Assembly (NCBI GenBank): GCA_023055425.1
Contig: JALGPY010000003.1
Location: forward strand, 20,705,001-20,769,000
DNA: 64,000 nt
Direction of reading: 5' to 3'
Origin: Linanthus parryae
Taxonomy: Eukaryota > Streptophyta > Magnoliopsida > Ericales > Polemoniaceae
The translations under genes were made by a program, and so were the position numbers. Shown here piece after piece: positions 52,041-62,597 of this stretch; position 1 is the stretch's first letter; every line of letters starts with the position of its first letter. The notes beneath the pieces were generated by a model. It was given only the letters and a program-made list of their open reading frames with translations, was not told the DNA's origin and did no database searches.

Positions 52041-53242
52041 CTAGGGGATGACCCGTGGTCGAGGCCACTACCCAAAAGGAAACGTATTGTATGGTCCTCA
52101 TACCCGAATATTGTGTAATACCTAATTTTATAGGACTTATTAGTTTATGTGTTCTAAGCTTTATTACCATTTTTTAAACTTGAGGGGTCTGTAACATAGT
52201 TTCCATAAGTTATTCATACTATAAAAACATCATAGTAAAATTTCATTCTCTTATGGTGCACCCAATGCACGCAAACAATTTTCCATAACAACTTTCTCTC
52301 TCTTTAGCCGTGTGTTTAATTTTTTGAGGTCGTGTGTTTAATTTTTTTTTCAAAACTCATGTCCTATAGTAGGTGAGATCAAAGAGTTATGGCTGTTTTA
52401 ATCTAACGGTTGAAAAAAGTCAACCGTGCTATTTTATAGAATATATGATGTAGAGAATCACAAACTGCTGTTTTGGCAAGTAGAATCAAAGAGGTGGAAT
52501 TCATTACACGGAGCTTTAGAGGTGAGAAGTGGAAGTTTCCTTATTAGAGAAAAAAGCGGAAGTTGTTTCTGAGAAAAGAACACTCACAATTAAAGAAGAT
52601 GTCCATCAGTTCTTCGTTGGAAAATGATCTTAGAAGCTTTAGGACTGCATGCATAACATCTACATTGTGAGTGTTTGGATGAGCGGATGACCTCAACCAC
52701 TCATTCCAATAATCTTTCATTCGGGGCAAGCCCACAACGTCCCCCTCTGTCAAGATTTATCTCTTTCTTTTCTTGTTGTAGACATATTTTATAACTGGAC
52801 CTAGTTGTTATAAGATATAATCTTTTTTACTAAATGTTTGATATGTAAGTTTGATACTTAATTCAAGTAAATACTAAAGTATTAATTACATCGAAATTTA
52901 TTAAGAGGTTGAGTCGTTTTGGTAAAGGACATGGCCTATTTTGAGGCTGGCTAGGAAGGTCGAGGGGCTGGGAAAGTTGGCGGCCCGGTGAAGGAGGGGG
53001 CCTGTTCGAGTTTGTGGGGAAATATTGTAGCACGGATGGATCATGGGCCCTAAACTCATGGGCTCAAGGGTTTAGAGGGGTTTGCCTCAATATTGGATAA
53101 TGTCATCGGACACGGGCAATCTCCTGGCATATTTATGATATATTAATAAATATATGTATTTATAATATATATATATATTCATATTTTTTTAATTAATCGA
53201 CTAAATTACTCATAAAATACAATTGTTTTTAGAGAGTGGAGA
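52041..53242 (-). mobile_element. Possible small Helitron
   Basis: On the - strand, CTAG (52041-52044) is preceded at 10 bases by a GTGGCCTCGACCAC hairpin (one wobble) and followed by T. A possible 5' end TCTCCACTCTC preceded by A lies at 53242. These satisfy the terminal rules, but the hairpin is short and the 5' end was chosen only by resemblance. It carries an exon-like fragment on the same strand. Confidence 0.3.
52588..52746 (-). pseudogene. Orphan exon, gene fragment of unknown origin
   Basis: 159 bases (53 codons) on the - strand, bounded by an acceptor (TTGACAG) and a donor (GTGAGTG), open in one frame. It encodes GDVVGLPRMKDYWNEWLRSS and then HNVDVMHAVLKLLRSFSNEE, a globular, non-repetitive composition typical of a real protein. 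I cannot name the family. No neighbouring exons of the same protein were found, so it looks like a captured or stranded fragment. Confidence 0.5.
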
Positions 53243-54231
53243 TAAAATTGTCAATTAGCTAGAACTTTTTACAAAATGACCATAGAATGAAGCAAGCAGG
53301 CATAAATTATGCTCAGAGGATGTGGGGGTCGGGGCGATGTTTCCAAGGAAAAATGTGAACTGGTGTAGACTGGGTAGGGAGGGGCTTGGAAGGGGCGGAC
53401 TGAGTCGGGTTAAGGGGAGAAGGGGACAGGCGGGCCAGCTTGCAACGTGGGGCGGTCTTATTGACACCGGAAGAGGTTTGGATGATTTGCAAGCTGTAAG
53501 TATATGAGATTAACATCTTATTACATATCATTTTATGACAATTCACCTATGTTAGTAAAAACTACAGAATTACACATTTGCAAAGTGAAATCATTCAAAA
53601 CATGTATAACGTGTATGCATAATTATTAAATATTTAATTATTTATTATGTCACCGGGCCGGGTTGGGTCGGCGCGGGCTGAGGAGGTCGAACCCAAGCCC
53701 AATCCATTCATGATTCAGACTCATTTTGTTGGCCCAAACTCGTATTGGGCTGAAATTTCTGAAACCCAAACCCACTCACACTGGGCCGGTTTAGTCGGGC
53801 AACTGAGCCGATGGCCAGGTCTAGTGATAAATGATAGACTATATTAAGTGGAAAGACCACTACTAAAGATAGCTTACACAGATCGTACCGAATCGAACTT
53901 CCTTACGCCCAATGTGAGGGAGGGAGAGGGACGACTGGGTCCGAATTGACTACCACTAGAGCCACAGCAGTCCCGCTCCTGACGGAAGCACTGACCAAAA
54001 CGACGTTGAGCTCCCCCACCAAGACACGATCCAACAAAAAACACGTCCAGGTTCAATGTACCTGAAATATAGCTCTCTCTTCTCTCCCTCCACGGCCATT
54101 ACTATTTCAACACACTCTCTCTCTTAAACAACAACATAAAATCCACCTGAAAGTCCCGCTCCTTTTTCCCCAACAACCTCAATCTAATCTAAAAACAAGA
54201 GACCTTTCACACTACTCCTTCTTCTTCTCCT

Positions 54232-57200
54232 ATGGCGTTGGCTGTCACTCCCACTTCAATCTCTGGCTCCCTCTTCAATCCCCTCCACGATCATCATCCT
54301 CATCCCAAGGGTAGTTTTGTCCTCTTAATCGATTCCCTTCGGTTTTCTAGAGATTTCGGGTCTGATTTCTGGTTTTTTCGGGATGTCCCAAAATTGCAGG
54401 TTTTCGGATCAATTCGCTTCGGTCTCTAGATCGGGCAAATTCTCAACCCACATCAATCGATTACTCCGGTCGGTGGGGCTCCGTGAAGGCAATTAACGCC
54501 GGACGGCAACGGAGTGCATGGATTTCGCCTCTCGCGTCCACCATTGTTGCCGCTCATGGTAGGTTTTTTTTTTCTTCTCTCTGAGGATTGATTTGGAGAG
54601 GTGGGTGATTAATGACATGTTTGCCCCTGTTGTTGTTGTGTTTGCAGAGGTGGAGGAGAGTTATGATCAGCTAGCTGTGGAGCTGGAAAAGGCCTCTCCT
54701 CTTGAAATCATGGACAAGGCACTTGAGAGATTTGGCGATCAGATCGCAATCGCTTTCAGGTCTGTTTTACAAATTTCTCTCCACTTTGTCTTTGTGTTCA
54801 ATTTCAATTTTTGCTCACATTATTGCTGATAGATTATGGACATTATTAGATGGGTGTTACCCCGGGTAACGATCGGGCACACACACGCACACAAACACGA
54901 AAATAGAATACTATAAAATAATTCTTTTCTTGATTGAATAACTGAGAGATTACATCCCCTTGAAATACATAAGCTAGCAAACCCTAACCCTAGACCTACG
55001 GGCCATGCCCGGATCACTAAATACCCTAATAATATAATTAAATAACTCAAATAACTAATAAATAGCTAAATAACTAAAAAACTATTGATACGGTACCGTA
55101 TCAATGGGGCAATAAGCTATGATAAAATCCTTGTTTGTCTTCGTAGTTGTAGACTTGTAGTTCTGTTCCTGAACTATGTAGATCAATCTTTAGGTCATGG
55201 TTCTGAATAACTGTAATATATAAAGTGACGGCCGCTGCAATGTAAATAATTGTATCGAACCAAATGGAGAGTATGGGACACATTGTAATCGAGTACACTA
55301 ATCTTTTGAACTCGCTGAAAGGTGCAACAAATAGAGAACTGGCTATTGTGTAAACTTGGAAATCCTATCTTGAGGTTGTGTCTTTGAGAACCACTGAAGT
55401 TGTCGCGTGTAATGTAAGAACTCACTTGAACTTTTTTGTTCAAAAGACACGCATTTTCATATGTTGAGCCCTTAATTAATCATCATAACATTATACATTA
55501 TATCAACTTTACCCTAATTATATATTTACATTTATTCATCTCTCATTAAGTGTCCCCCTCGTGTCTACTCTAATAAAATTCTCTAAAATATCCTGACACG
55601 CCAACCGGTGCTGTAGTATCCGACACGTATTTTGGAGTGTCGTACTAGTGTCCGAGTTTCCCAAATGTCCGACATGGATACAGACTGTATTTTGGAGTGT
55701 CCTATGGTCTTTTGTAACTAGGAAACTGTTCTTTCCAAATTGTGTAAATAAAAGAAATTTCTTTCTATTTACGTTACGATTTTCGAACTTTCCATGCCAA
55801 CATTTTGACGAAAGATTGCCCTTACAAACTGTCTACATCATGATGCAGTGGTGCCGAGGACGTTGCATTGATCGAATACGCACGGTTAACCGGGCGGCCT
55901 TTTCGAGTGTTCAGCCTCGACACCGGTAGGCTAAACGCCGAAACTTACAAGTATTTCAACACAATAGAGCAGCATTACGGCATCCGGATCGAGTACATGT
56001 TTCCTGATGCTGACGAAGTCCAATCCTTAGTAAGGACCAAAGGACTGTTCTCCTTTTACAAAGATGGCCACCAGGAATGCTGCCGTGTGAGGAAAGTCAA
56101 ACCCTTAAGACGGGCCCTCAAAGGATTACGGGCCTGGATCACGGGCCAAAGAAAAGATCAATCGCCAGGCAAGGGTGGATCCACATACAACATTGAGTGT
56201 GTTTGGATGAGCTGATATCAGATAAAAATTATATAAGCTGATATAATTTCATCTGATTTAAGCTCATCCAAACATGTCCATTGTGGGGCCTATTGCACCC
56301 ACTCAAGTTTTCGGATTTTCAGTTTCACCCTTATTTTGTGTATTGATTTTTTATTTAGTCTGAACAAATTGCACTCTAGCCCCCACACAATTTTCAAAAT
56401 AAAATTTTATCCGTAATTTATTTAATTTATCTAATTTAGCCCCCACCCTAACAAAATCCTGAATGCCAGGTACCAGGTCCGAAATCCCAGTAGTCCAAGT
56501 TGATCCTGTTTTCGAAGGGATAGACGGCGGCATTGGTAGCTTAGTGAAGTGGAACCCTGTGGCGAACATAGAGGGAAATGATATTTGGAATTTTCTAAGA
56601 GCTATGAATGTTCCGGTTAATTCCTTGCACTCGCAAGGGTATATTTCCATTGGTTGCGAGCCGTGCACGAGGCCGGTCTTACCTGGTCAACACGAGAGGG
56701 AAGGGAGGTGGTGGTGGGAGGACGCTATGGCTAAGGAGTGTGGCCTCCATAAGGGAAACATTAAAGAGAATAGTGTGAGGCAAGTTAATGGTGTTGGAAA
56801 CGCGGCTGTTCAACCTAATGGGACTGCTACAGATGTTGATATATTTGATACCCAAAGTATAGTGAGCTTGAGCAAGACGGGAATGGAGAATTTGCTGAAG
56901 CTAGAGGATCGGAGGGAGCCTTGGCTTGTCGTTCTCTATGCACCTTGGTGCAGCTTCTGCCAGGTAAAACACTGTTTTCATATGGTTATTGTTTTCTTGG
57001 ACAAATAACACTGAATCTGTATGCAGTTTCACACTTGTTACACCAAACTTCCAGCACTTTCAATTCATAAAAAAACCCTGCGCTTTTTATTTTGAGATGA
57101 ATAGCCTCCAATCATTAACGTGTTAGATTAAATTAATAGAATTTATTTATTTATTTTTTGAGGGAAAAATTAATAGAATTTACAGTTATACTCATCTACT

Positions 57201-57920
57201 AAAACAATTACGTGGGCTTATAAAATCTAATTTGTGGACAATGTATCTAACTAAAATATGTAAGTTTTTGGCATAAAATTTGAATTGGACCGGTTTGGTT
57301 CTAAACACTTTTGCCAACTCTCATCATGATCAATCGAAGTTAGTTTGGGTTTGTGATTCTATAATAGTAACCAAGTAGCATGAACGGGTGCTAAATTCGA
57401 ACCGGTTTGGGCGAGTTTTGTTCACCCAGAACGTGAGGTGACGTGATGGGCTGTAATACCCATCTTGTGAGGTCACGTGATGGGTTTCCTTAATTTAATC
57501 TAACCTCGTTAACGATCGGCATACTATTTGTCTCAAAATGAAAAGCACGAGGGTTTTTCTTTTATGAAATTGAAAATGCTTGAGGTTTAGCGTCACAAGT
57601 GTCAAACTGCATACAGGTGTAGTGTAATTTGTCTTATTTTCTTTAAAGACCATTGTAACTTACTGTCAGTCATAATTTTATGCGTGCAGGCTATGGAAGG
57701 ATCATATGTTGAATTAGCTGAGAAGTTGGTTGCAACTGGTGTAAAGGTGGGGAAGTTCAGAGCAGATGGGGAGCAGAAGGCGTTTGCACAGCAACAACTG
57801 CAGTTAGGCAGCTTTCCCACCATACTCTTCTTCCCCAAACACTCTTCTCGACCTGTTAAATACCCATCTGAAAAGAGAGACGTTGATTCTTTGATGACTT
57901 TTGTGAATGCTCTTCGATGA
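54232..57920 (+). CDS. APR: 5'-adenylylsulfate (APS) reductase, plastid
   Basis: It reduces APS to sulfite with glutathione-derived electrons, the key regulated step of plant sulfate assimilation. Exons: 54232-54310, 54400-54558, 54648-54759, 55849-56168, 56470-56963 and 57690-57920; 1395 bases, 464 residues, as usual for the family. A Ser-rich transit-like N-terminus (~75 residues) is followed by the reductase domain: [12 protein letters not shown] substrate loop, [16 protein letters not shown], the iron-sulfur [11 protein letters not shown] and GCEPCTRPV cysteines, and the REGRWWWED and KECGLH motif. A C-terminal thioredoxin-like domain carries the redox motif APWCSFCQ and ends in VNALR. 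The fourth intron begins GC rather than GT (56169), the only placement that keeps frame and family sequence. A GAGAC core, known from sulfur-responsive elements, occurs at about 54199; that link is weak. Confidence 0.96.
55085..55104. repeat. 20-bp perfect palindrome in APR intron 3
   Basis: TTGATACGGTACCGTATCAA reads the same on both strands. It lies in the 1.1-kb third intron, which also contains GTTACCCCGGGTAAC near 54855 and a CA-rich stretch (about 54880-54900). No element ends were identified around them. Confidence 0.9.
56200..56275. repeat. Short foldback element next to the GC splice donor
   Basis: GTTTGGATGAGCTGATATCAG and CTGATTTAAGCTCATCCAAAC form an inverted repeat of about 20 bases with a short A/T-rich centre, resembling a minimal MITE. 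It starts about 30 bases after the GC donor of APR intron 4 and occupies a quarter of that 301-base intron. Confidence 0.7.
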
Positions 57921-58502
57921 GGGTAAACAACAAGGTGTTGTTTTTCTGAGGCACATTAACTGTTTTAGAAGTCTTCCGGTGGCAGCATTCACCTGATGCT
58001 CATACCGACGTCTTGTAGTTTATGGTAGAGAGTGTCTTTTTGCAGTGTGTCCGGGTTGTTTCTTTGTAGGTGAGGCATATGCCATTTTGTGAATAATGAG
58101 TACAAAGGGTTGGCTTTCTCTCTGTTTTTACCATTCATAGCGAGTGAGTGCATCTAGTGTTTTCTGGTCTTTTTATCCAGATTGCCAGGCCGTGTTTATG
58201 ATACGTTTCAAATTTCATAACGTGAAAATGCCGGTTAGACATCTGATAACAGGTTGTGTTCTATTCTATCCCCGCGCGGAATAAGCAACTTCAATTTGAT
58301 GAGCCAGTCTGCCAAATTTCTCATCGTGTGTTGTGCTGCTTGAGCAGTATGGTAATCTTAGCCTTCAGTCACGACGAGTATGGTAATCTTAGCCCTTCAG
58401 TCATGCCCGGTTCCTGTGCTGATCTATTCATACTCTTTAATTGTCTTTGCACTAAACCTGAGGGGGTAAAGGTGTCTTCAACCCTATATATTGTGTAGAA
58501 CT
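57921..58502 (+). other. APR 3' UTR and spacer
   Basis: Downstream of the APR stop. A tandem duplication of about 31 bases (AGTATGGTAATCTTAGCC...TTCAGTCA) lies at 58346-58404. No strong AATAAA was pinned. No further gene is seen before the LTR element. Confidence 0.5.
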
Positions 58503-58507
58503 ATCTG

Positions 58508-58967
58508 TGTTGGGTTGACTTGAACCCATATGACAAGTCTTGGGTCAAAAACAAAGAGAATGGCGGTGGAAATTGTTGTGGTACGGAAACAATAGTTGTT
58601 TCCTTATTAATGTTGAAATCCACCGCCATAGCTCTCTCTATATAGGCAGGAACGATACTCAAAGCACACACACGGGTTGGTTTTTGTGAGTTTGAGAGCT
58701 CCTTTTTTGTGAGTGTGTCTGGTGGGTTTTTTTGGGTTGCCGCCGTGGCCGTTGTGGCCACGGCGGCGTGCATTGTAACCGGGTTCTCTTCTCAATAAAA
58801 TATCTGGTTCTGGTCGTGGATTAGCTAGCGGGTTCGTTACGAATACGTTAGTGAACCACGTTAAATATCTGTCTTGTCTTTGTTTTGTTTTCGTCGTTCT
58901 TGCTCGAATACCCACACGTTATAACAAACTGGTAGCGGAGCTCTGAAACAGGAGTTCTGTTTTAACA
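58508..58967 (+). repeat. 5' LTR of non-autonomous element
   Basis: Contains a perfect-looking foldback (GCCGCCGTGGCC...GGCCACGGCGGC, about 58739-58767), AATAAAATA at about 58794 as poly(A) signal, and CTCTCTATATAGGC near 58633 as a TATA-like promoter. Confidence 0.9.
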
Positions 58968-59115
58968 AACTGGTATCAGAGCCTGGTCAGGAGGAACACC
59001 AGTTTTAACAAACTGGTATCAGAGCCAGGTCAGGAGATTACCAGTTTTAACAAACTGGTATCAGAGCCAGGTCAGGGGATCACCAGTTTTAACAAACTGG
59101 TATCAGAGCAGGCAA
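58968..59115 (+). repeat. Four tandem primer-binding-site units
   Basis: TGGTATCAGAGC starts at 58971, 59014, 59056 and 59098 (period 42-43). Consecutive units are joined by ACCAGTTTTAACAAACTGGT, a perfect 8-bp stem with a TAAC loop (first at 58998-59017). Each unit also holds GGTCAGG. Confidence 0.95.
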
Positions 59116-60094
59116 GATCAGGGTGGAGCCAAGAGCTAGGGTTTCACGTGTTGGTGGAACTCAAAGCTAGGGATTCGCGATTCAGGTGGGAGCAGGCTAT
59201 CAGGAGTTGGGTTTCGAGATTCCGCCAAGAACGGTGTCTGGTTTGGCGATCAAGATCGATCTGTTCGTGAGAGGGAAGCAGGTACACCCACCATCTGAAG
59301 CCCTGTGCAGGGGGCTATCCGGGCTCCTGTCGGAGCAATCTGGCGCGCATCTGATTAGGCATGCAAGGGATCTGGCAAATCCAGCATGCATTCGGTACTT
59401 GCGCGAATCTGGCAGTTCACGCGCATCTGGCGTTCTGACGACTCACGTTCAGGCGCAATCCGGCTCCCGGCGTGGAGCATGTGGCGTGTGAATTGAATCT
59501 GGTTTTGGCTCATGCGTTGCAGGAACTCGTTGGAGTTGGAGCAACGGCATGGAGTATCTGGCGCGTGAGATATCTGGCACGCACATCTGGTATTGGTTCT
59601 GGCGCGCATTATGCACGAGTTTGTTCTGGCGTGCATCTGGTTTTGCAGCGTGTACCATGACACGCACTGAGCTCGCATCTGGCGCATCTGAGGCGTACGT
59701 GGCGCATCGGGCATGACAATTTGGGCACTCGTCATCGGTGCATCTGGTCTGGATGACATCTGGGCATTTTGTCATGGTGCATCTGTCTGGCGCAATTGGC
59801 GCATCTGGAATGTATTCGGTCCTGTCTCAGTGAATATATTGGAGTCTGGTTCTGGGTGGAGCACTTGTTCCTGTTTCCGGAAGTGCAACCCCATCGGGCG
59901 CATTCGTTGCAGGAACGCATGGTAGTTGGAGCAACGATTTGGCGATTCGGGTTTCGCATACAGCTGCGGAACATCTTTCTGGGGAAGCGTGCTCGTTTCG
60001 GGTTTCTGAGAGACGCATCCGGGTCGGGTTTGAGAAGAGAAGCATCAGGTTCCGGTTTCATGTTGCTGAGATGATTCAAGTCAAGGTGGAGATT

Positions 60095-60559
60095 TGTTGG
60101 GTTGACTTGAACCCATATGACAAGTCTTGGGTCAAAAACAAAGAGAATGGCGGTGGAAATTGTTGTGGCATGGAAACAATAGTTGTTTCCTTATTAATGA
60201 TGAAATCCACCGCCATAGCTCTATATATATAGGAAGGAATGTTTGATACTCAAAGCACACACACGGGTTGGTTTTTGTGAGTTTGAGAGCTCCTTTTTTG
60301 TGAGTGAGTCTGGTGGGTTTTTTCGGGTTGCCGCCGTGGCCGTTGTGGCCACGGCGGCGTGCATTGTAATCGGGTTCTCTTCTCAATAAAATATCTGGTC
60401 CTGGTCGTGGATTAGCTAGCGGGTTCGTTACGAATACGTTCGTGAACCACGTTAAATATCTGTCTTGTTCTTTGTTTTGCTTTCCTCGTTCTTGCTCGAA
60501 TACCCACACGTTATAACAAACTGGCAACGGAGCTCTGAAACAGGAGTTCTGTTTTAACA
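60095..60559 (+). repeat. 3' LTR of non-autonomous element
   Basis: Same termini as the 5' copy, with small differences (for example GGAAGGAATGTTTG against GGCAGGAACG). The homology runs past ACGTTATAACA to TTTTAACA, which sets the true LTR end. Confidence 0.9.
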
Positions 60560-60564
60560 ACCTG

Positions 60565-61925
60565 CATAAACACTATCTCACTGGATAATCTTTTTTGGGA
60601 CCTTCATGCTCCACAACTTAGCGAGTCACCGTTTATTTTATTGGCGACTGAGGAGGACGGCTCACCCTTGGATCAATCTACAGCCTGATAATACCGTGTA
60701 GTTCCCTTCATCCGAATAAAACCAATAAAAAGAATCTTCATGGGGAATCGGGTTGAGATGAATATTTCGAATAGAATCCACGTCAACGGGGAAGAGGAGC
60801 TGAATCTTCAACTTTAAGATTTTCAGCTCCTTCAGGACTTGGCGTAACAACCTGAAAAGTATTGTGCCTCTGTAACCACTTATGCGGGAAGATTCTGACT
60901 TGTTTGCCGTCCCCTATACTCCAAACCAGGCCAGCTTTAACCAAGTCCCGACCTGCCAAAAGGCTACAAAAGGCATAAGAAGCTTGGCTGTTCGGTTCAA
61001 TTGAACATCTTGAATAGACGAATCCCTAAAATACTTAGCTTTAAAGACTCTACATACCAGACTGTCGGGGTTCCTTAGAAATCTCCATGTTTGCTTTGCC
61101 AAGATCGCTGCATTGAAGTCATGGAAATTGCAGAATCCTAACCCATCGTTTCCCTTTGCCATCTGCACCTTGTCCCAAGAGACCCAGTGGATTTTACGGT
61201 TGCCCTCACTTCCTCCCCACCAAAACTGTCGAACCAACCTCATTGGTAATAAGAAGCAACCCATCGCGTAATTGGGGATGGCCTGGACAACAACTTTGAT
61301 CGCTACCTCTTTGCATGCAGCCGATAATTCTTTTTTCTTCCATCCATTAAATTTTCTTCTAATTTTTTCTGTGAGATAGCCGAAAGCAGCAGTTCTCCGT
61401 CTTCCTATTGCAGTTGGGAGGCCCAGTTAGCTATCATGTTCCACCGCTAGTTAAACACCACATTGTTGGCTCAGTATTTTTTTTATCAGTTTGACTGATA
61501 TTATCCAAGAAGACCATTGATTATTTCTGAAGGTTTAGAACCTGACCAGAGGCTGCTTCATATTGTCCCTGTGTATCACGTAGAACTTCAATGTCCTCAA
61601 TCATAGCCTTAGTAAATAAGAAGTTGTCATATGCAAAGAATAGATGAGAAATGATAGGCCCTCCTCTAGAAACCCTGAGTCATGATAAACGGCCATCATG
61701 CACAGCTAGAGGCAAACTTTGTGAGAGAGTTTCGCTAATAAGAAGAAATAAATAAGGAAATAATGGACAGTCCTGTCTCAACCCCCTCTCAAGAGCGATC
61801 ATCCCCTTCACCTCCCCATTCAGAATGAGGTTATGTGAAGCAGCAGAGACTCATTTCAAAACATTGTCCATCCATTTTGTCTGGCAACTTATTTTCTTGA
61901 GTCAAAAAGTCAGGACGAAGCTAAA
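60565..61925 (-). mobile_element. LINE remnant, reverse-transcriptase to connection region
   Basis: The - strand gives, in broken frames, ALERGLRQ.CPLFPYLFLLISE (about 61745-61810), GGP..SHLFFAYD (about 61640-61670, where the catalytic ADD box is altered), then MRLVRQFWWGG...IHWVSWDKVQMAKG and AILAKQTWRFLRNPDSLVCRVFKAKYF (60914-61264), and NPIPHEDSFYWFYSDEGNYTV (60662-60850). The endonuclease and RNase H ends are missing. It is dead. Confidence 0.87.
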
Positions 61926-62077
61926 GAGCAGAGAGGGAGTGATAATCTACATTGGAGACTAAATTGACACCAAGCAAAATCTTTCATGTGTTATTTTCAA
62001 ATTGCGACAAGTTGTGTTCTCTCACTTGTTATTACCACAACAACTACATAGACTCCAAACGGTTCAAATCTTCAAAA

Positions 62078-62597
62078 ATGCAATTTCTCTGCGGCCTCTC
62101 AAGACCATTCATCCTCCCTTCTCCACACCACTCTCTCAAAAACCCTATTCCCTCCCTCCCCAAATCAATGGCCTCGTGGAGGTGCTCAAAGTGTACCTTC
62201 ATGAACCCATCTCAGAAATCCAATTGCCGAATGTGTTCATCATCTTCTCACCCTTCTCTAGACCAATCTTCAACGCCTTCTTCTTCGTCTCTCCCCACCG
62301 CCCCCAAATGGTCTTGCAAGGCTTGCACTTTCTTGAACCCGTATAAGAGCACTAGCTGCGAAATCTGCTCCACCAGAGTCTCCTCCTTGTCGCAATCGAC
62401 TCTTGATGAGGACGAAGTAGATGATTCCTCTGTTGGGTCGGTGTTCTTGCCCTTGCAGCGTTGCAACAAGAGGAAGAATCCTGAGCCGGTGATTGAGATT
62501 GATGATGGTCCCGATGAACCGACGTCGTTTCGCGGAGTTAAGGCTGTGAACAAGGTTGTGAAATTGCCGTCTGTTGACAAGGAAGTGAAATCGCTAG
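62078..62597 (+). CDS. RanBP2-type zinc-finger protein, first exon (possible TDP2-like)
   Basis: Only the first coding exon is certain: ATG 62078 to CTAG|GTGAGG at 62597; the gene continues beyond 64000. Two RanBP2 fingers are visible: WRCSKCTFMNPSQKSNCRMC and WSCKACTFLNPYKSTSCEIC, each with four cysteines in the W-x-C-x2-C-x3-N-x6-C-x2-C pattern. They are followed by a Ser/acidic linker. In plants, this layout of two N-terminal fingers occurs in proteins with a downstream endonuclease/exonuclease/phosphatase domain (tyrosyl-DNA phosphodiesterase 2-like, DNA repair); that is inference, since no catalytic motif is inside the window. A second in-frame ATG at 62168 (MASWRC) would remove a 30-residue Ser/Pro/Leu-rich extension that could be an organelle-targeting peptide. 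No cluster relation to neighbours. Confidence 0.72.

Larger units (their letters stand above)
51996..54231. other. Intergenic region upstream of APS reductase
   Basis: Holds a possible Helitron remnant (52041-53242) with an orphan exon (52588-52746), and a G/C-rich repeat block (about 53320-53470 and 53650-53822). The block ends GATGGCCAGGTCTA, a hAT-like terminus without a visible partner. CT-rich tracts at 54070-54125 probably belong to the APS reductase leader. No convincing TATA box was fixed. Confidence 0.5.
58508..60559 (+). mobile_element. Non-autonomous LTR retrotransposon without gag or pol
   Basis: LTRs 58508-58967 and 60095-60559 (TGTTGGG...TTTTAACA, strongly similar) flank 1127 bp. 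A canonical plant primer-binding site (TGGTATCAGAGCC, complementary to initiator tRNA-Met) begins 3 bases after the 5' LTR. The purine tract CAAGGTGGAGATT precedes the 3' LTR. Target duplication is ATCTG/ACCTG. The interior has no reverse transcriptase or capsid frame, so it needs proteins from an autonomous, probably Ty1/copia, partner. The small size places it between TRIM and LARD classes. Confidence 0.9.

Noticed and set aside
53640..53830. Complete hAT element ending GATGGCCAGGTCTA
   Set aside because: Only the right terminus is recognisable; no partner end or 8-bp duplication was found to the left.
54199..54203. Sulfur-responsive GAGAC element as APR regulator
   Set aside because: A five-base core is expected by chance and lies in the leader; not enough to call a regulatory site.
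59355..60079. Cys/Arg/Pro-rich ORFs on the - strand
   Set aside because: They come from the reverse complement of CATCTGGCGC repeats in the non-autonomous LTR element; several frames are open at once and none resembles a known protein.
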